Shown here: piece after piece, positions 19,930-30,400 of the stretch | Position numbering within the stretch: the stretch's first letter is position 1 | How the letters are laid out: each line of letters starts with the position of its first letter | Origin: Caldilineaceae bacterium | Lineage (GTDB): Bacteria > Chloroflexota > Anaerolineae > Caldilineales > Caldilineaceae | Assembly (NCBI GenBank): GCA_020845455.1 | Contig: JADLFO010000199.1 | Coordinates: 1 to 42,104, forward strand | Reading direction: 5' to 3' | Length of the DNA stretch: 42,104 bases | Translations under genes and position numbers: made by a program | The notes under the pieces: model-generated | The model's input: the letters and a program-made list of their open reading frames with translations, nothing else | Databases searched by the model: none | What the model was told of the DNA's origin: nothing

Positions 19930-20643
19930 ATGGCGCAGCAGATCGTACAGATCAACTTTGAGTTTAGCGGTTCACGGGCAGGGTACGAAGAGGCCAACTT
20001 GCCCTATGCCGCGCCCATCGCCGCGATCCCCGGCATGCGCTGGAAGATCTGGCTGATGAACGAGGCGGGCCACGAAGCGGGGGGCCTCTACCTCTTTGAC
20101 GACGAGGCAGCGGCGCAGGCGTTCTTGGACAGCCCTGTAGTCGCAGGTCTCAAAGAGGACCCGTCGCTGCGTCACCTCAGCATCAAGCAGTTCGACATTT
20201 TGCCGGCGCACACGTCGATCACACGCGGCCCGGTGGCGGCGGCCCAGGCCATGCCCAAGACCTTCAGCGGGATGGCAGGCGAGGCGCTGGTCGCGACGCC
20301 CACGATCAGCCCGGCAGAGGCGTACCGGCAACTGCAAGAAAACCCCAACACACTGGTCATCGACGTGCGCGACGCCGCCGACATCGCCGCCACCGGCACG
20401 ATCCTCGGCGCGATCAACATCTCCTATGGCGCGCTCACCTACTCCGCCGACAATGAAGTGCCCGACGCCTGGCGCGACCCGCGGCTGGCCGACCGCACGC
20501 GGCCGATCATCACCACCTGCATTCTGGGGCCGCTGGGCGCGTTGGGCGGCAAGCTGCTGCACGACATGGGCTTTACGGATGTAAAAATCCTGGAGGGCGG
20601 CGTGCAGGCCTGGATCGACGCCGGGCTGCCGGTGGCGCGCTAG
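19930..20643 (+). CDS. YdhR-like monooxygenase domain fused to rhodanese
   Basis: 237 residues, two domains. Residues 1-92 match the YdhR putative monooxygenase fold: VQINFEFSG, an [14 protein letters not shown] strand and a [19 protein letters not shown] block. Residues about 125-237 are a rhodanese (sulfurtransferase) domain with [15 protein letters not shown], the active-site loop cysteine at residue 197 ([10 protein letters not shown]) and the closing [15 protein letters not shown]. The loop is longer and more hydrophobic than the usual CxxGxR. The linker (95-125) is Ala/Pro-rich. ATG at 19930 has GGGAG 8-12 bases upstream; the 16-codon upstream extension is not conserved-looking. It is second in the SARP-divergent set. 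The combined role, perhaps a thiol- or persulfide-linked oxidation, is speculative. Confidence 0.8.
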   Translation: MAQQIVQINFEFSGSRAGYEEANLPYAAPIAAIPGMRWKIWLMNEAGHEAGGLYLFDDEAAAQAFLDSPVVAGLKEDPSLRHLSIKQFDILPAHTSITRGPVAAAQAMPKTFSGMAGEALVATPTISPAEAYRQLQENPNTLVIDVRDAADIAATGTILGAINISYGALTYSADNEVPDAWRDPRLADRTRPIITTCILGPLGALGGKLLHDMGFTDVKILEGGVQAWIDAGLPVAR

Positions 20644-20718
20644 AATCCCCGCCCGCAGGACATTTCGACGAAGGGATGATGGTTCGACGACGCGTCAACA
20701 GGTGAGTTATGTTAAACT

Positions 20719-21495
20719 ATGAAGACTGTGATCTCAAAAGACCACACACCTATCGTCTATGAAGCCGGCGGCAACGGTCCGGCCCTGCTGCTGGTGCATG
20801 GCGGCGGCTCAACCCCGGAACGCTGGCGTCCGATCTTGCCTCGATTCGAGTCCAGCTTCACGGTCTATCGGGTGTCTAGGCGGGGCGTCGGCGGCAGCGG
20901 CGCGGCGTCTGATTACACGGTCGAACGCCAGAGTGAGGACATCGCCGCCGTCGTGGATGCCATTGGCGGAGCGGTTGATCTGCTCGGTCACTCCTTTGGC
21001 GGTCTCTGTGCGTTGGAGGGCGCGCTGCTCACGGCCAACGTGCGGAGACTCATCTTGTATGAGCCGCCGATCGTGCCGCTACTGCCTCCGGGGTTCGTGG
21101 ATCGCTTGGAAGCACTGCTAAAGGCAGGAGATCGTGATGGCGTATGGGCGACCATGAATCGCGAGATCGTCAAGATGCCGGAACACGAGATCGCGCTCCA
21201 ACGCGGGCAGCCGGCCCATACGGCCAGGCTGGCCGGTATTCATGTCCTGGTGTACGAGGCACGCGCGCTGGAGCACTACCAATTCGACCCGGTGCGCTAT
21301 GCGGCTCTGACCGTCCCGACGTTGTTGCTTGTCGGCGGCGATAGCCCTGCCTGGGCGCAAGATGCCACGCGACGGCTCTGCCAGGCCGTGGGGAGCAGTC
21401 GCGTGGTCGTCATGCCGGGCCAACAACACATCGCCATGGATACGGCGCCCGATCTTTTTGTGCGTGAGGTAATGGCCTTTCTGAGCGCGCTGTAA
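20719..21495 (+). CDS. Alpha/beta hydrolase
   Basis: 258-residue single-domain alpha/beta hydrolase. The oxyanion motif LLVHGGG is near residue 25, the nucleophile elbow GHSFGG near residue 90, the acid probably the Asp in LLVGGDSP near residue 210, and the base the His in GQQHIAMD near residue 237. There is no signal peptide, so it is cytosolic. The substrate is unknown; the family includes esterases, haloperoxidase-like enzymes and C-C hydrolases. The start lacks a well-spaced ribosome site (AGGTGA about 14 bases upstream). It may be the third gene of the SARP-divergent unit or have its own promoter. Confidence 0.88.
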   Translation: MKTVISKDHTPIVYEAGGNGPALLLVHGGGSTPERWRPILPRFESSFTVYRVSRRGVGGSGAASDYTVERQSEDIAAVVDAIGGAVDLLGHSFGGLCALEGALLTANVRRLILYEPPIVPLLPPGFVDRLEALLKAGDRDGVWATMNREIVKMPEHEIALQRGQPAHTARLAGIHVLVYEARALEHYQFDPVRYAALTVPTLLLVGGDSPAWAQDATRRLCQAVGSSRVVVMPGQQHIAMDTAPDLFVREVMAFLSAL

Positions 21496-21585
21496 ACACA
21501 TACCCGTCGTTGGCGCGCCGGCGCGTCGAATCGCCTCCGACTGCCGGTCAAGATATCGCCGTTCGCGGCGAGGAAGGGAAGATCT

Positions 21586-22728
21586 GTGTCTCAAGCCAGC
21601 GTTGACCGATTGCCGGCGTTTGATCCGGCTGCGCTGACTGCGGCGGTGCGCCAAGACCAACACAGCCCGACCTTCGAACTTCTGGATTGGTCTGTGCGGC
21701 GGCTGAGCGACCAAGGCATCATCAACCCGGACGGGTTGCTGTGCGTCTCCGGCTACGGCCGCGATGGCAATGGGGTCAAGCCGTGGTCGCTCGTCGTGAA
21801 AATGCTCAAAGACCCCGGCGCGGCGCAGGCTCCAGCCCACCTGTGGTATTGGCAGCGCGAGGCGCTGGCCGCCGAGTCCGGCATCCTGGCGGCGCTGCCC
21901 GGCCCGATCGCCGCCCCGCGCCTGTATGGTGTGACGCGCCGAGAGAACGACGCCTGGATCTGGATGGAGCACATCACAGATGCAGCGGCGCAGCGCTGGA
22001 GTCTGGAGGATTACGCCTTTGCCGCGCGCCAAATCGGCCGCGACAGCGCCGCCTATGCGCTGGGGAAGCCGCTGCCTACATGGCCCTGGCTCTGCCGCGG
22101 CCATGCGCGCGCCTGGGCAGAGGGGCTGCCGCCGCACGACACCTGGCAGAATCCTTTTGTGCAGCGTCACTTTGCGCCCCATCTACAGGCGCGTGTCCTG
22201 CAGCTCTGGGCAGAGCGCACCGACTTCTATGCCATCTTGGATCGGCTGCCGCAGATCTTTTGCCATTTCGACTATCAGCGCCGCAATCTCTTGCGTCGCA
22301 CACGGGCCGATGGCAGGCCCGAACTCATCGCCGTAGACTGGGCGCTGTGTGGGATTGGGCCGCTTGGAGGCGACTTCTTTTCACTAGTCGGGTCGAGTGC
22401 GCTGCTGCTGGAATGGGAGCCGGCGCGGCTTGGCGAGCTGGACGATGCAGCCTTTGCCGCCTATGTCGCCGGTCTGGAGGAAGCAGGCTGGCAGGGCAGC
22501 GCCGATCTGGTGCGGCTGGGCTATACGGCTTGGATGGCGCTGTGGTGCGGCCTGGCGCTGCCCGCGGCGACCGCATTTTGGTGCATACCGGAACGGGCAG
22601 CGCGTGCCCTCCAGCAATTTGGTCGCACGCAGGAAGAGGCCGCGGCGGCCTGGGCGACGCTTTGCGCCTATTCGCTGGAGCGCGCCGACGAGGCGCGCAG
22701 GTTGATGGCTGTGCTGTCCCTGGCATGA
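21586..22728 (+). CDS. Aminoglycoside phosphotransferase-like (APH/choline kinase fold) protein
   Basis: 380-residue protein kinase-like fold enzyme. The catalytic loop HxDxxxxN is present as HFDYQRRNLL near residue 224 and the metal-binding Asp is in AVDWALCG near residue 249, as in APH, choline and homoserine kinases. The N-terminal region has GYGRDGNGVKPWSLVVKML, a likely nucleotide-binding strand pair with the Lys. The C-terminal 100 residues are helical. The start is GTG with an AGGAAGGGA ribosome site. Phosphorylation of a small molecule is likely; antibiotic resistance should not be assumed. It converges on the last gene of the Nxr-like operon with 36 bases between the stops. Confidence 0.8.
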   Translation: MSQASVDRLPAFDPAALTAAVRQDQHSPTFELLDWSVRRLSDQGIINPDGLLCVSGYGRDGNGVKPWSLVVKMLKDPGAAQAPAHLWYWQREALAAESGILAALPGPIAAPRLYGVTRRENDAWIWMEHITDAAAQRWSLEDYAFAARQIGRDSAAYALGKPLPTWPWLCRGHARAWAEGLPPHDTWQNPFVQRHFAPHLQARVLQLWAERTDFYAILDRLPQIFCHFDYQRRNLLRRTRADGRPELIAVDWALCGIGPLGGDFFSLVGSSALLLEWEPARLGELDDAAFAAYVAGLEEAGWQGSADLVRLGYTAWMALWCGLALPAATAFWCIPERAARALQQFGRTQEEAAAAWATLCAYSLERADEARRLMAVLSLA

Positions 22729-22764
22729 AGCAAGCTTTTTCAGGGACGAAGCAGCGTGCCCGCT

Positions 22765-23766
22765 TTATCTAGCGGCGGGCGCGTCGGGAAGACGGTCAAC
22801 CGGCGGCCCCTGCAGCAGCCAGAGCGCAATCAGCCCCAGGAACAACTGCGTGCTGAGCTGCGGCGCATAGCCCGACGCGGCCAACAGCAGGATCGCCCAT
22901 GCCGTGGTCTGGTCCCCCCTGCGCCAGCGGCGCAGCACAGCCACCCCGGCCAGCCCCAGGGCGACGGCATAGAGCCACCAGGGCAGAAACAGCGTCAGCC
23001 CTGTCGACCAGATCACGATCGTGGCGGTCATCGCCGGTGTGTAGAGATAAGCCGCCGCAAACGGAAGCGCGGACAGGGCGCCTGCCCAGTCCCGCGCTTC
23101 CGCGCGGCTACCAAAGGCCCACCAGAGAGCAATGGCGCAGGCCACAACCAACATCTCTCCCACACGGAAGAAATGCGCGCTTCCCCACGGCGGCCCCGGC
23201 AGTTGCAGCGCGGTGTAGAGTGTGGGGGCAGCTTGATGGAGCAGCGCAGCGGCCATAGCCAGCACAGGCAGCAGGCGGGCCATCTGGATAGCAAGAGAGG
23301 CGGGGCGACGCAGCGCACGCCACCCCAGAATCAGTAGAACGCCGGCCACCAGCAGGTCGGAGACGAGCAGCCAACGGCCCGGCGGCATAAACAGAAAGAG
23401 GAGGCTCAGCCCAACCAGGGCGGCGAGCAGCCCGCCCAGCCGGCGCCCGCGCCCGCTGCGCCACTCGGCGCGCGCTATCCACGCCAGCGTCCCCAGCGCC
23501 AGCAGTGCCGCCAGCGCCGACCCGACCTGCCCCACCCAGCCCAGGATCTGATAGCCGGTGATCATGGCGGGCGTCTTGGGCAGAAAGATCGCGAAGCGGG
23601 TCAGCGTGCGCGTGACCAGCCAATCGACCAAGGCGGCGACCCCCAACAGCCACAGCAGCGGCGGGACAGCCGCTGCCTCCAGGGCAGCGCGCGGCCTCAC
23701 AATCGTCGCGCTGCCCTGACTCGCCTGCAAGACGGTTTGAGAGGAGAGGTCTACCTGTGCATTCAT
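22765..23766 (-). CDS. Polytopic membrane protein at the end of the Nxr-like operon
   Basis: 333 residues with about nine hydrophobic helices after a 30-residue soluble N terminus. I do not recognise the family. Two histidines in or next to membrane segments (in AALLHQAAPTLY and GSAHFFRVGEML, around residues 182-207) could be heme ligands, but the pattern of a known cytochrome b is not met. It starts 39 bases after the heme-b subunit gene ends, with an AGGGA ribosome site, so it is very probably part of the same transcript. A role as membrane anchor or electron/quinone link for the periplasmic complex is inference from position only. Confidence 0.7.
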   Translation of the reverse strand: MNAQVDLSSQTVLQASQGSATIVRPRAALEAAAVPPLLWLLGVAALVDWLVTRTLTRFAIFLPKTPAMITGYQILGWVGQVGSALAALLALGTLAWIARAEWRSGRGRRLGGLLAALVGLSLLFLFMPPGRWLLVSDLLVAGVLLILGWRALRRPASLAIQMARLLPVLAMAAALLHQAAPTLYTALQLPGPPWGSAHFFRVGEMLVVACAIALWWAFGSRAEARDWAGALSALPFAAAYLYTPAMTATIVIWSTGLTLFLPWWLYAVALGLAGVAVLRRWRRGDQTTAWAILLLAASGYAPQLSTQLFLGLIALWLLQGPPVDRLPDAPAAR

Positions 23767-23805
23767 GGCGTGTTCCCTACCTGGACTCGGCGCCCAGACT
23801 GATCT

Positions 23806-24828
23806 CTAGTGGCGCAGGCTGAAGTAGAACATAGTGCTCGCCACGACCACCGTCAGCAGCGCCAACAGCGCAAACCAGACCCAGATCGGCAGCCGAATCG
23901 GCCCGCCAAGCGTCTCGGCCACCACGGCCACGGCGGGCGGCGGCGCGGAACCCAACTGCAGCGACACCCACTGCGAGGTAGATTTTGTGCCGTTGCGTTC
24001 GTCGTTCTCCCCATCCCAAGCGGCAAAGGCAATCGAATAGATCTGGCCGGCGGTCAACGAGACATCCTCTGCCGCTGCCGAAAGCAGGTCACGGCTGAAG
24101 ATGACCCGCCAAACGCCGCCGTTCCATTCGCCATAGCCCTGAATCGTCTGCCGGTCAAGCGTCTGGCTGGTCAGGCTGCCAAACCCGCCGGCGATCAGGT
24201 TTTCCACCGGCGTATCGTGGACAGGCTGGGCCATGAGGTTGTTGGCGGCCAGCGCGGGCAAGTAGGCCGGGTCCGTGTAGGCCGCCTGCAACACATCCCC
24301 CCCGGCCTCGGTAAAGGGATATTGATCGACATACATATTCGGATAGACGTCGTGCAGTTGTCGGCGGGCAATGATGGCGCTCTGCCAGTCGGCTTTCCAA
24401 TGCCAGATGTTGACATCGCCGCCCAACTGGCCCATACAGAAAAAGGGCTGCGCCTGCGCCAGCGGGAACTGAACCGCCACCCCGTCGCGGAAGTCGTCGA
24501 CGCGCAGGGTCGAGTCGTTGCGCGTGGCGTCGGCCCACTCCACCATCAGCGCCACCTGCTGCCCGTTGTGCAGGGCGCGCGCCGTCACCGATTTGACGTT
24601 GGCCTGGGGCGAGATGGGGATGGCGATCATCTGGGCGCTGAGCGGAACCTCGACCGCCGTCGCCTGGCTCCACAGCGCCGACTGCACGTCGGTCAGCGGC
24701 AGGTCGCCCGCGACCGCGGCGGCGGTGATGGTCAGCCCCTGGGAACTGGCGAGCGGGGCCTTAAGCCAGACAGACAGCAGCGCCAGGGCCAACACCAATA
24801 AGGGCAAGAGTCGGTTGCGAGTAAGCAT
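23806..24828 (-). CDS. Heme-b gamma subunit of an Nxr/EbdC-type complex, C-terminally membrane-anchored
   Basis: 340 residues of the ethylbenzene dehydrogenase gamma / NxrC group, periplasmic b-heme proteins that pass electrons from the Fe-S subunit. A signal peptide (residues 1-29) and a C-terminal membrane helix (about 314-337) bracket a beta-sandwich domain. Family heme ligands are a Met and a Lys. Good candidates here are Met132 in FFCMGQLGG and Lys282 in NGTKSTSQW, which sit at the expected places. Blocks typical of the domain are LMVEWADATRN and FRDGVAVQFP. The C-terminal anchor is an extra relative to soluble EbdC. It lies between the chaperone gene and the polytopic membrane protein in the operon. 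Confidence 0.87.
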   Translation of the reverse strand: MLTRNRLLPLLVLALALLSVWLKAPLASSQGLTITAAAVAGDLPLTDVQSALWSQATAVEVPLSAQMIAIPISPQANVKSVTARALHNGQQVALMVEWADATRNDSTLRVDDFRDGVAVQFPLAQAQPFFCMGQLGGDVNIWHWKADWQSAIIARRQLHDVYPNMYVDQYPFTEAGGDVLQAAYTDPAYLPALAANNLMAQPVHDTPVENLIAGGFGSLTSQTLDRQTIQGYGEWNGGVWRVIFSRDLLSAAAEDVSLTAGQIYSIAFAAWDGENDERNGTKSTSQWVSLQLGSAPPPAVAVVAETLGGPIRLPIWVWFALLALLTVVVASTMFYFSLRH

Positions 24829-24868
24829 CGTTTGCTCCTATGCAGGTTGCCCGCCGGGCCTCCCCGCC

Positions 24869-25597
24869 CTAGCGGACGAGGTCCACAATCGGACAGGCGG
24901 CGCATGAGAAATCAGGGTCGAAGGGGGTGTGTTTCACCTCCTTGCGGCTGCGCGGGGTCAAGGTCACACCCAGGCGCGCCGCGTCGGCCTGTACAAAGGC
25001 AGAGGTAAAACGGGCCAAAGGGAGATACGGCCCATCGCCGGTGTTGAGCGCCAAGCTTTGCGCGAAGAGATCAATCCAAGTGCCCAGGTGTTCGCCCAGG
25101 AATTTGGCCTGGGCTTCGACACAGAGCGCGGCGTATTCAACCAGACCGTGGAGCCGCGCATGCGCCTCTTTCAGCGCCAGCACATGCATAAACTCCAACT
25201 CGGCGGCCAGGTGATCGGGGCGTTCGCGCACCGGCCCGCCGACGACAAAGCCAAAGGCCCGATAGAAACCGCTGATGTCCGCCAATTCCTGCGCCTGGCG
25301 AAACTCATGCGGCAGGCCATATTCGGTCTCATAACAGAGCGACCCGGCCGCGCCAAAGCCGTGGCGATAGGCCGCTTGGAGCAGCGCCGTCGGCGTTACG
25401 TCCAGCGCGGGAAAGGCGGGCGCAAAATCAAGCGTGACAACGATGGCAGGCATGAGCGGGGCATCCTCGCTCCAGTTCTCAAACGGGTAGAGATAGGCCG
25501 CGGCCAGAAAAGCATAGACTTGGGCGCGGGCCACAGCGTGCTGCGCCGCCTCCTGTCGATCCTCTCCCGTTCCGGCTGCCGATAGTTCCTCAGTCAT
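24869..25597 (-). CDS. TorD/DmsD-type molybdoenzyme chaperone
   Basis: 242-residue cytoplasmic chaperone of the TorD family (NarJ/DmsD group), which holds the molybdopterin subunit until cofactor insertion and Tat export. The all-helical pattern [65 protein letters not shown] is diagnostic; the E-x-D-H/Y region is well kept. A C-terminal CAAC pair ([11 protein letters not shown]) is an addition that might bind a metal. ATG at 25597 has AGAGGA six bases upstream; a TTG at 25618 is less likely. It follows the NxrB-like gene by 17 bases, consistent with maturation of the Tat-signal A subunit in the same operon. Confidence 0.9.
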   Translation of the reverse strand: MTEELSAAGTGEDRQEAAQHAVARAQVYAFLAAAYLYPFENWSEDAPLMPAIVVTLDFAPAFPALDVTPTALLQAAYRHGFGAAGSLCYETEYGLPHEFRQAQELADISGFYRAFGFVVGGPVRERPDHLAAELEFMHVLALKEAHARLHGLVEYAALCVEAQAKFLGEHLGTWIDLFAQSLALNTGDGPYLPLARFTSAFVQADAARLGVTLTPRSRKEVKHTPFDPDFSCAACPIVDLVR

Positions 25598-25614
25598 GGC
25601 GTATCCTCTGTGCG

Positions 25615-26874
<1,260 letters not shown>

Positions 26875-26902
26875 AGGATCGCTCCTCTCTGCTCAGGCGC
26901 GG

Positions 26903-27277
26903 CTATTCGAGCGCCACAAAGCTGGTGTGATGGTCAGGTTGGGGATCGGTTTCCAGCCCGATCGAAGCCCGGACACTGCGGTAGGTTGTGGGCGCAAACA
27001 GCGCGGTTTCGTCGGGCCGCGCCGGGATGCGAAACTTGGCGCAGGTACTGCGCACCAGGTCACGCACATAGGCCTCGCCCTTCTGGCGGTAGATGCGGTG
27101 GGTGGCGAGAAAGAGCGGGTTGACAAAGAGCGTCATCAGCCGCGGCTCATCCCAGCCCAGCAGCACATATTCCTCCACAATCGCCGTCGCCATGGCGTCC
27201 ATCATGCCCGGCTCCCCCGGCATGACCACCCCGACCAGTTCCATCGGGTCTTCGTCGACAAACTCGTCCTTAGGCAT
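26903..27277 (-). CDS. Unrecognised 124-residue protein between the A and B subunit genes
   Basis: Acidic N terminus (MPKDEFVDEDPMELVG), then predicted helices (MMDAMATAIVEEYVLLG, LMTLFVNPLFLATHRIYRQKGEAYVRDLV) and a hydrophilic tail. There is one cysteine, no signal peptide and no membrane helix. I do not recognise a family. The gene overlaps the upstream zinc-ribbon-like gene by eight bases and is followed 28 bases later by the NxrB-like gene, so it is translated from the operon mRNA. Such placement suggests a complex-specific assembly or regulatory factor; this is inference. Confidence 0.75.
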   Translation of the reverse strand: MPKDEFVDEDPMELVGVVMPGEPGMMDAMATAIVEEYVLLGWDEPRLMTLFVNPLFLATHRIYRQKGEAYVRDLVRSTCAKFRIPARPDETALFAPTTYRSVRASIGLETDPQPDHHTSFVALE

Positions 27278-27494
27278 CTTGCTCTCCTTGTTCAGCCGCC
27301 GCGCCGGCTGCGGGCCGTGGGACCAACCCCCACTTGGGCATCACGGCGCTGCGTTGATGGATCAGATAGGGCAGGCAGTCGGGGCAGATCCAAAACGACT
27401 GTCCCGCCATACGCCAGGAAGAAAGCGGCAGTTCGTCCTCGCCGCGGCCGCAGTTGATACAGGCAGCGCCGTCGGGCGGCGTGACTTGACTCAT
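27270..27494 (-). CDS. Small zinc-ribbon-like protein between the A and B subunit genes
   Basis: 74 residues with two CxxC pairs (CINC near residue 12 and CPDC near residue 37), spaced by 22 residues as in small zinc ribbons or rubredoxin-like knuckles. Between them, GQSFWICPDCLPYLIHQ includes a His that could also ligate. Its ATG overlaps the stop of the NxrA-like gene (ATGA), and its end overlaps the next start by eight bases; both overlaps point to translational coupling. The function is not known. It may bind zinc or iron and help assembly, which is inference. Confidence 0.72.
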   Translation of the reverse strand: MSQVTPPDGAACINCGRGEDELPLSSWRMAGQSFWICPDCLPYLIHQRSAVMPKWGLVPRPAAGAAAEQGEQDA

Positions 27495-30400
27495 CCGGAC
27501 ACCTCCACCGTGTCGCCCGCCAGATAGCGGAACATGAATTCCCCCTCATGGCCGGGGGTAAAGCCGGTCTTGGTCGGCTCCCAGGGGCCTTTGCCGTCCA
27601 ACCCGCCGTCTTCCGCCTTGGCCACGCGCACCAGCGTCTCCTTGGGCACGGTGTTGAGGGCGTGGTTGTCGGCCTCGCCGCCAAAGATAAACTGCATGCC
27701 CGTCTTCTGCTTGTGGAAGAGCGTATCGGTCTGGTGCATGGGCATCGACCAATCGCGCGTGACCGACTGCTGCGAGCCGTAGCGCAGGTTCGCCATATAG
27801 CCCGTGCCTTCGGACTTGGGCAGCCCGTCGGGCCGCGTCTCATGCGCCTTGACCGATTTCTCGGTCGCCATAAACGGCCCGTGCTTGAGCATAACGATAT
27901 TGTAGGGATAGGCCGGGTTGTACTTGACGCGCAGCATCAGGCGCGCCACCTTGTAGAAGGGGTCGTCCGGCTGCCACCCGACATAGGGCCGGTCGGCAGG
28001 GTTGGCGTCCACATAGACGTAATCGCCATCTTCGATGCCCAGGTCCTTGGCCGCCTGCGGGTTCATGTGCAGTTGATGGTCGCCGGGGCCGGGCAGCCGC
28101 TTATCGGTGCGATAGGGGTCGCCGAAGTTGGAGTCGAGGATGATCGTCCAATCCACCGTGCTCCACGACGAATGCACGCGATGGCGCGTCTTGGGCGTCA
28201 TGCAGTAGAAGTGGAAGCCCTGCTCCCACAGCGGGTTTTTGGACTGCCTGACCTCGTCCCACGCCATCGCCACGTTACGCACGGTGCGCTCCTCCCAGCC
28301 CATGGCGTCGAGCGGGATGCCGTAGTCGTCGGGGCGGACAAAACGGCTGCGGCTCACGATCACGTTGGGCAGATAGGGGGTGGCCTCGGGGCCTTCGCGA
28401 TGGCTGATGATGTTCTCGCCATATTCGATGGCTTCAGGGATGTCGCAGTAACTGTTGAGCCGCCCGGTGTCGGTATAGAAGGGCGCCGATTCGTTGATCT
28501 GCTCCCAGAAGGGGATGCGCGGGTAGGTGCGGAAGAGCATCAGCGCCGCGCCCGGTTCGCCGTATTTCCCCTCGGCGATATCCGTAAAGCGATAGCCGGA
28601 GGTCGTCAGCGACGAGTCAAGCAGCCGCTGGATATAGACTTCGGGGCGGCCTTCGAGCAGGAATTTCCAATAGTCGCGGAAGCGGGGGTCGCCGATCTCG
28701 TCGCCGATGGCGGCCGCCACCTCGGCCAAGATGCGCGAGTCGTCGCGCGTGTCATAGAGCGGCGGGATGCCCCCCTTCCACATCTGCAAGAAGGGGTTCG
28801 AGCAGGAGGCCGTGATCTCGTAGGTCTCAAATTCGGCCCAAGAGTTGGCGGCCAGGGCAAAGTCGGCATATTCCACCGTGGCCGTCATCTCGATATCCAT
28901 GGTGATGATCAACTCGACGTTGGGGTTGACATTCTTGATCATCTCATAGTGATGCTTGGCGTTGTTGAGCAGGTTGACATTGGTCACGAACTGCACCTTG
29001 GTGGGGGTGGGCATATGCGTATGGCCGGTGAAGACCTTGCGGCCATACTTGGGCGTCTCCACAATCAAGGGCCGTTCCGAGTGGTTCCAATAGGCAGGTT
29101 CCTCGTCTTTGGTATAGGCGTGGGCATGGATATCACGTCCCGGCGCGGCCTCGTCCAGGTTTGGCTCGAAGGGGTCCTCGGCCACCCAGCCTTTGAAGCC
29201 GGGGCCGGTTTGGGCCGAGCCTTGGAAGAGCGCCGATTTATAGTTGCCCGCCCAGGTATAGCAGCCCGCCCCCGGTCGCCCGATGTTGCCGGTGAGCATC
29301 AGCGGCAGGAACTGGGCGCGGTTGGCGAGCGTGGCATGGAACCAGTGGTTGATGCCTTCGCCGATGTGCAGCGCCACCGGCTCCAGGGTGGCGATGTCCT
29401 CGGCCAACTGCTCGATCAGGTGGCGCGGGGCATTGGTGATCTCGGCCACCGTATCCAGGTCATAGTCTTGCAGATGCTCCACATGCATGGCCCAGAGCGT
29501 CATCACCTCGACCGTGCTGCCGTCCGCCAGCGTCACTTCGCCACGCCAATCCAGTTCGGGGTCGATCCCCTTGGCGGTCAGCAGGTCGCCGACATCCTCG
29601 CGCGTCACCGCGGCCAGGTCGCCGCGGGCGGCGTCGCGCACCACATAGTCGCCCAGCCGGTCATATTGTTCTGCGGTCAGCCCATGCAGCGTAAAACTCA
29701 CCCCATTGGGGTCCAACGCCGGCTGGTAGCCAGGGAAGACATCGGCGGCGCTGAGCCGTTTCAAGGTGTCCAGCCGCACCAGCAGGGGGAAATCGGTGAA
29801 GCGCTTCACGAACTCGGCGTCATAACGCTGGTTGTCCATCAGCCAGCGCGTAATGCCCAGAAAGAGCGCCGTATCGGTGGCCGGGCGGATCGGGATCCAG
29901 TAGTCCGACTTGGTGGCAGGCGGCGAATATTCCGGCGTGATCGTGACGATCTTGGCCCCGCGCTCCATACATTCCACAAAGAAATGCGACTCGGCCATCT
30001 TGTTCTCGACCAGGTTCTTGCCGCATTGGATGTGCAGCCGCGAGTTGCGCAGGTCGTTGAAGTCCTCGTCGGAGGCCTGCAGCCCGGTGACAAAGGGATG
30101 GCCGGGGGCCTGGTCGCCGTGCCAGGTGTAGTTCGACCAGGTGCGCCCGCCCAAGGCGGCATCCGGCCCAACGCCGCGCAGCTGCGCGTCGAGCAGGGTG
30201 AGCGTGTTGGCGAAGCGGTACATGCCGTACTTGCCGATCACGCCCAACAGCCCCATCCCGCCGCGGCATTTAAAGGTGCGCGTGCCCGCCCCGCCCATCG
30301 CCTCGATCATCTCTTCGGGGTAGCCCTGCTGGCGCAGTAGGTCTACGCCTTCTTGGGTTGAGTAGCGTTGGGCAATGGCCACCATGCCCTTGGCGATATA

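Noticed and set aside
21586-22728. Antibiotic resistance gene (aminoglycoside phosphotransferase)
   Set aside because: Only the general kinase-fold motifs are seen; the length and flanking sequence do not match known resistance enzymes, and the fold serves many metabolites.
27548-30340. A 930-codon open frame antisense to the nxrA-like gene
   Set aside because: It is a shadow frame from high GC and codon bias: His/Arg/Gly-rich, with no domain and no ribosome site.
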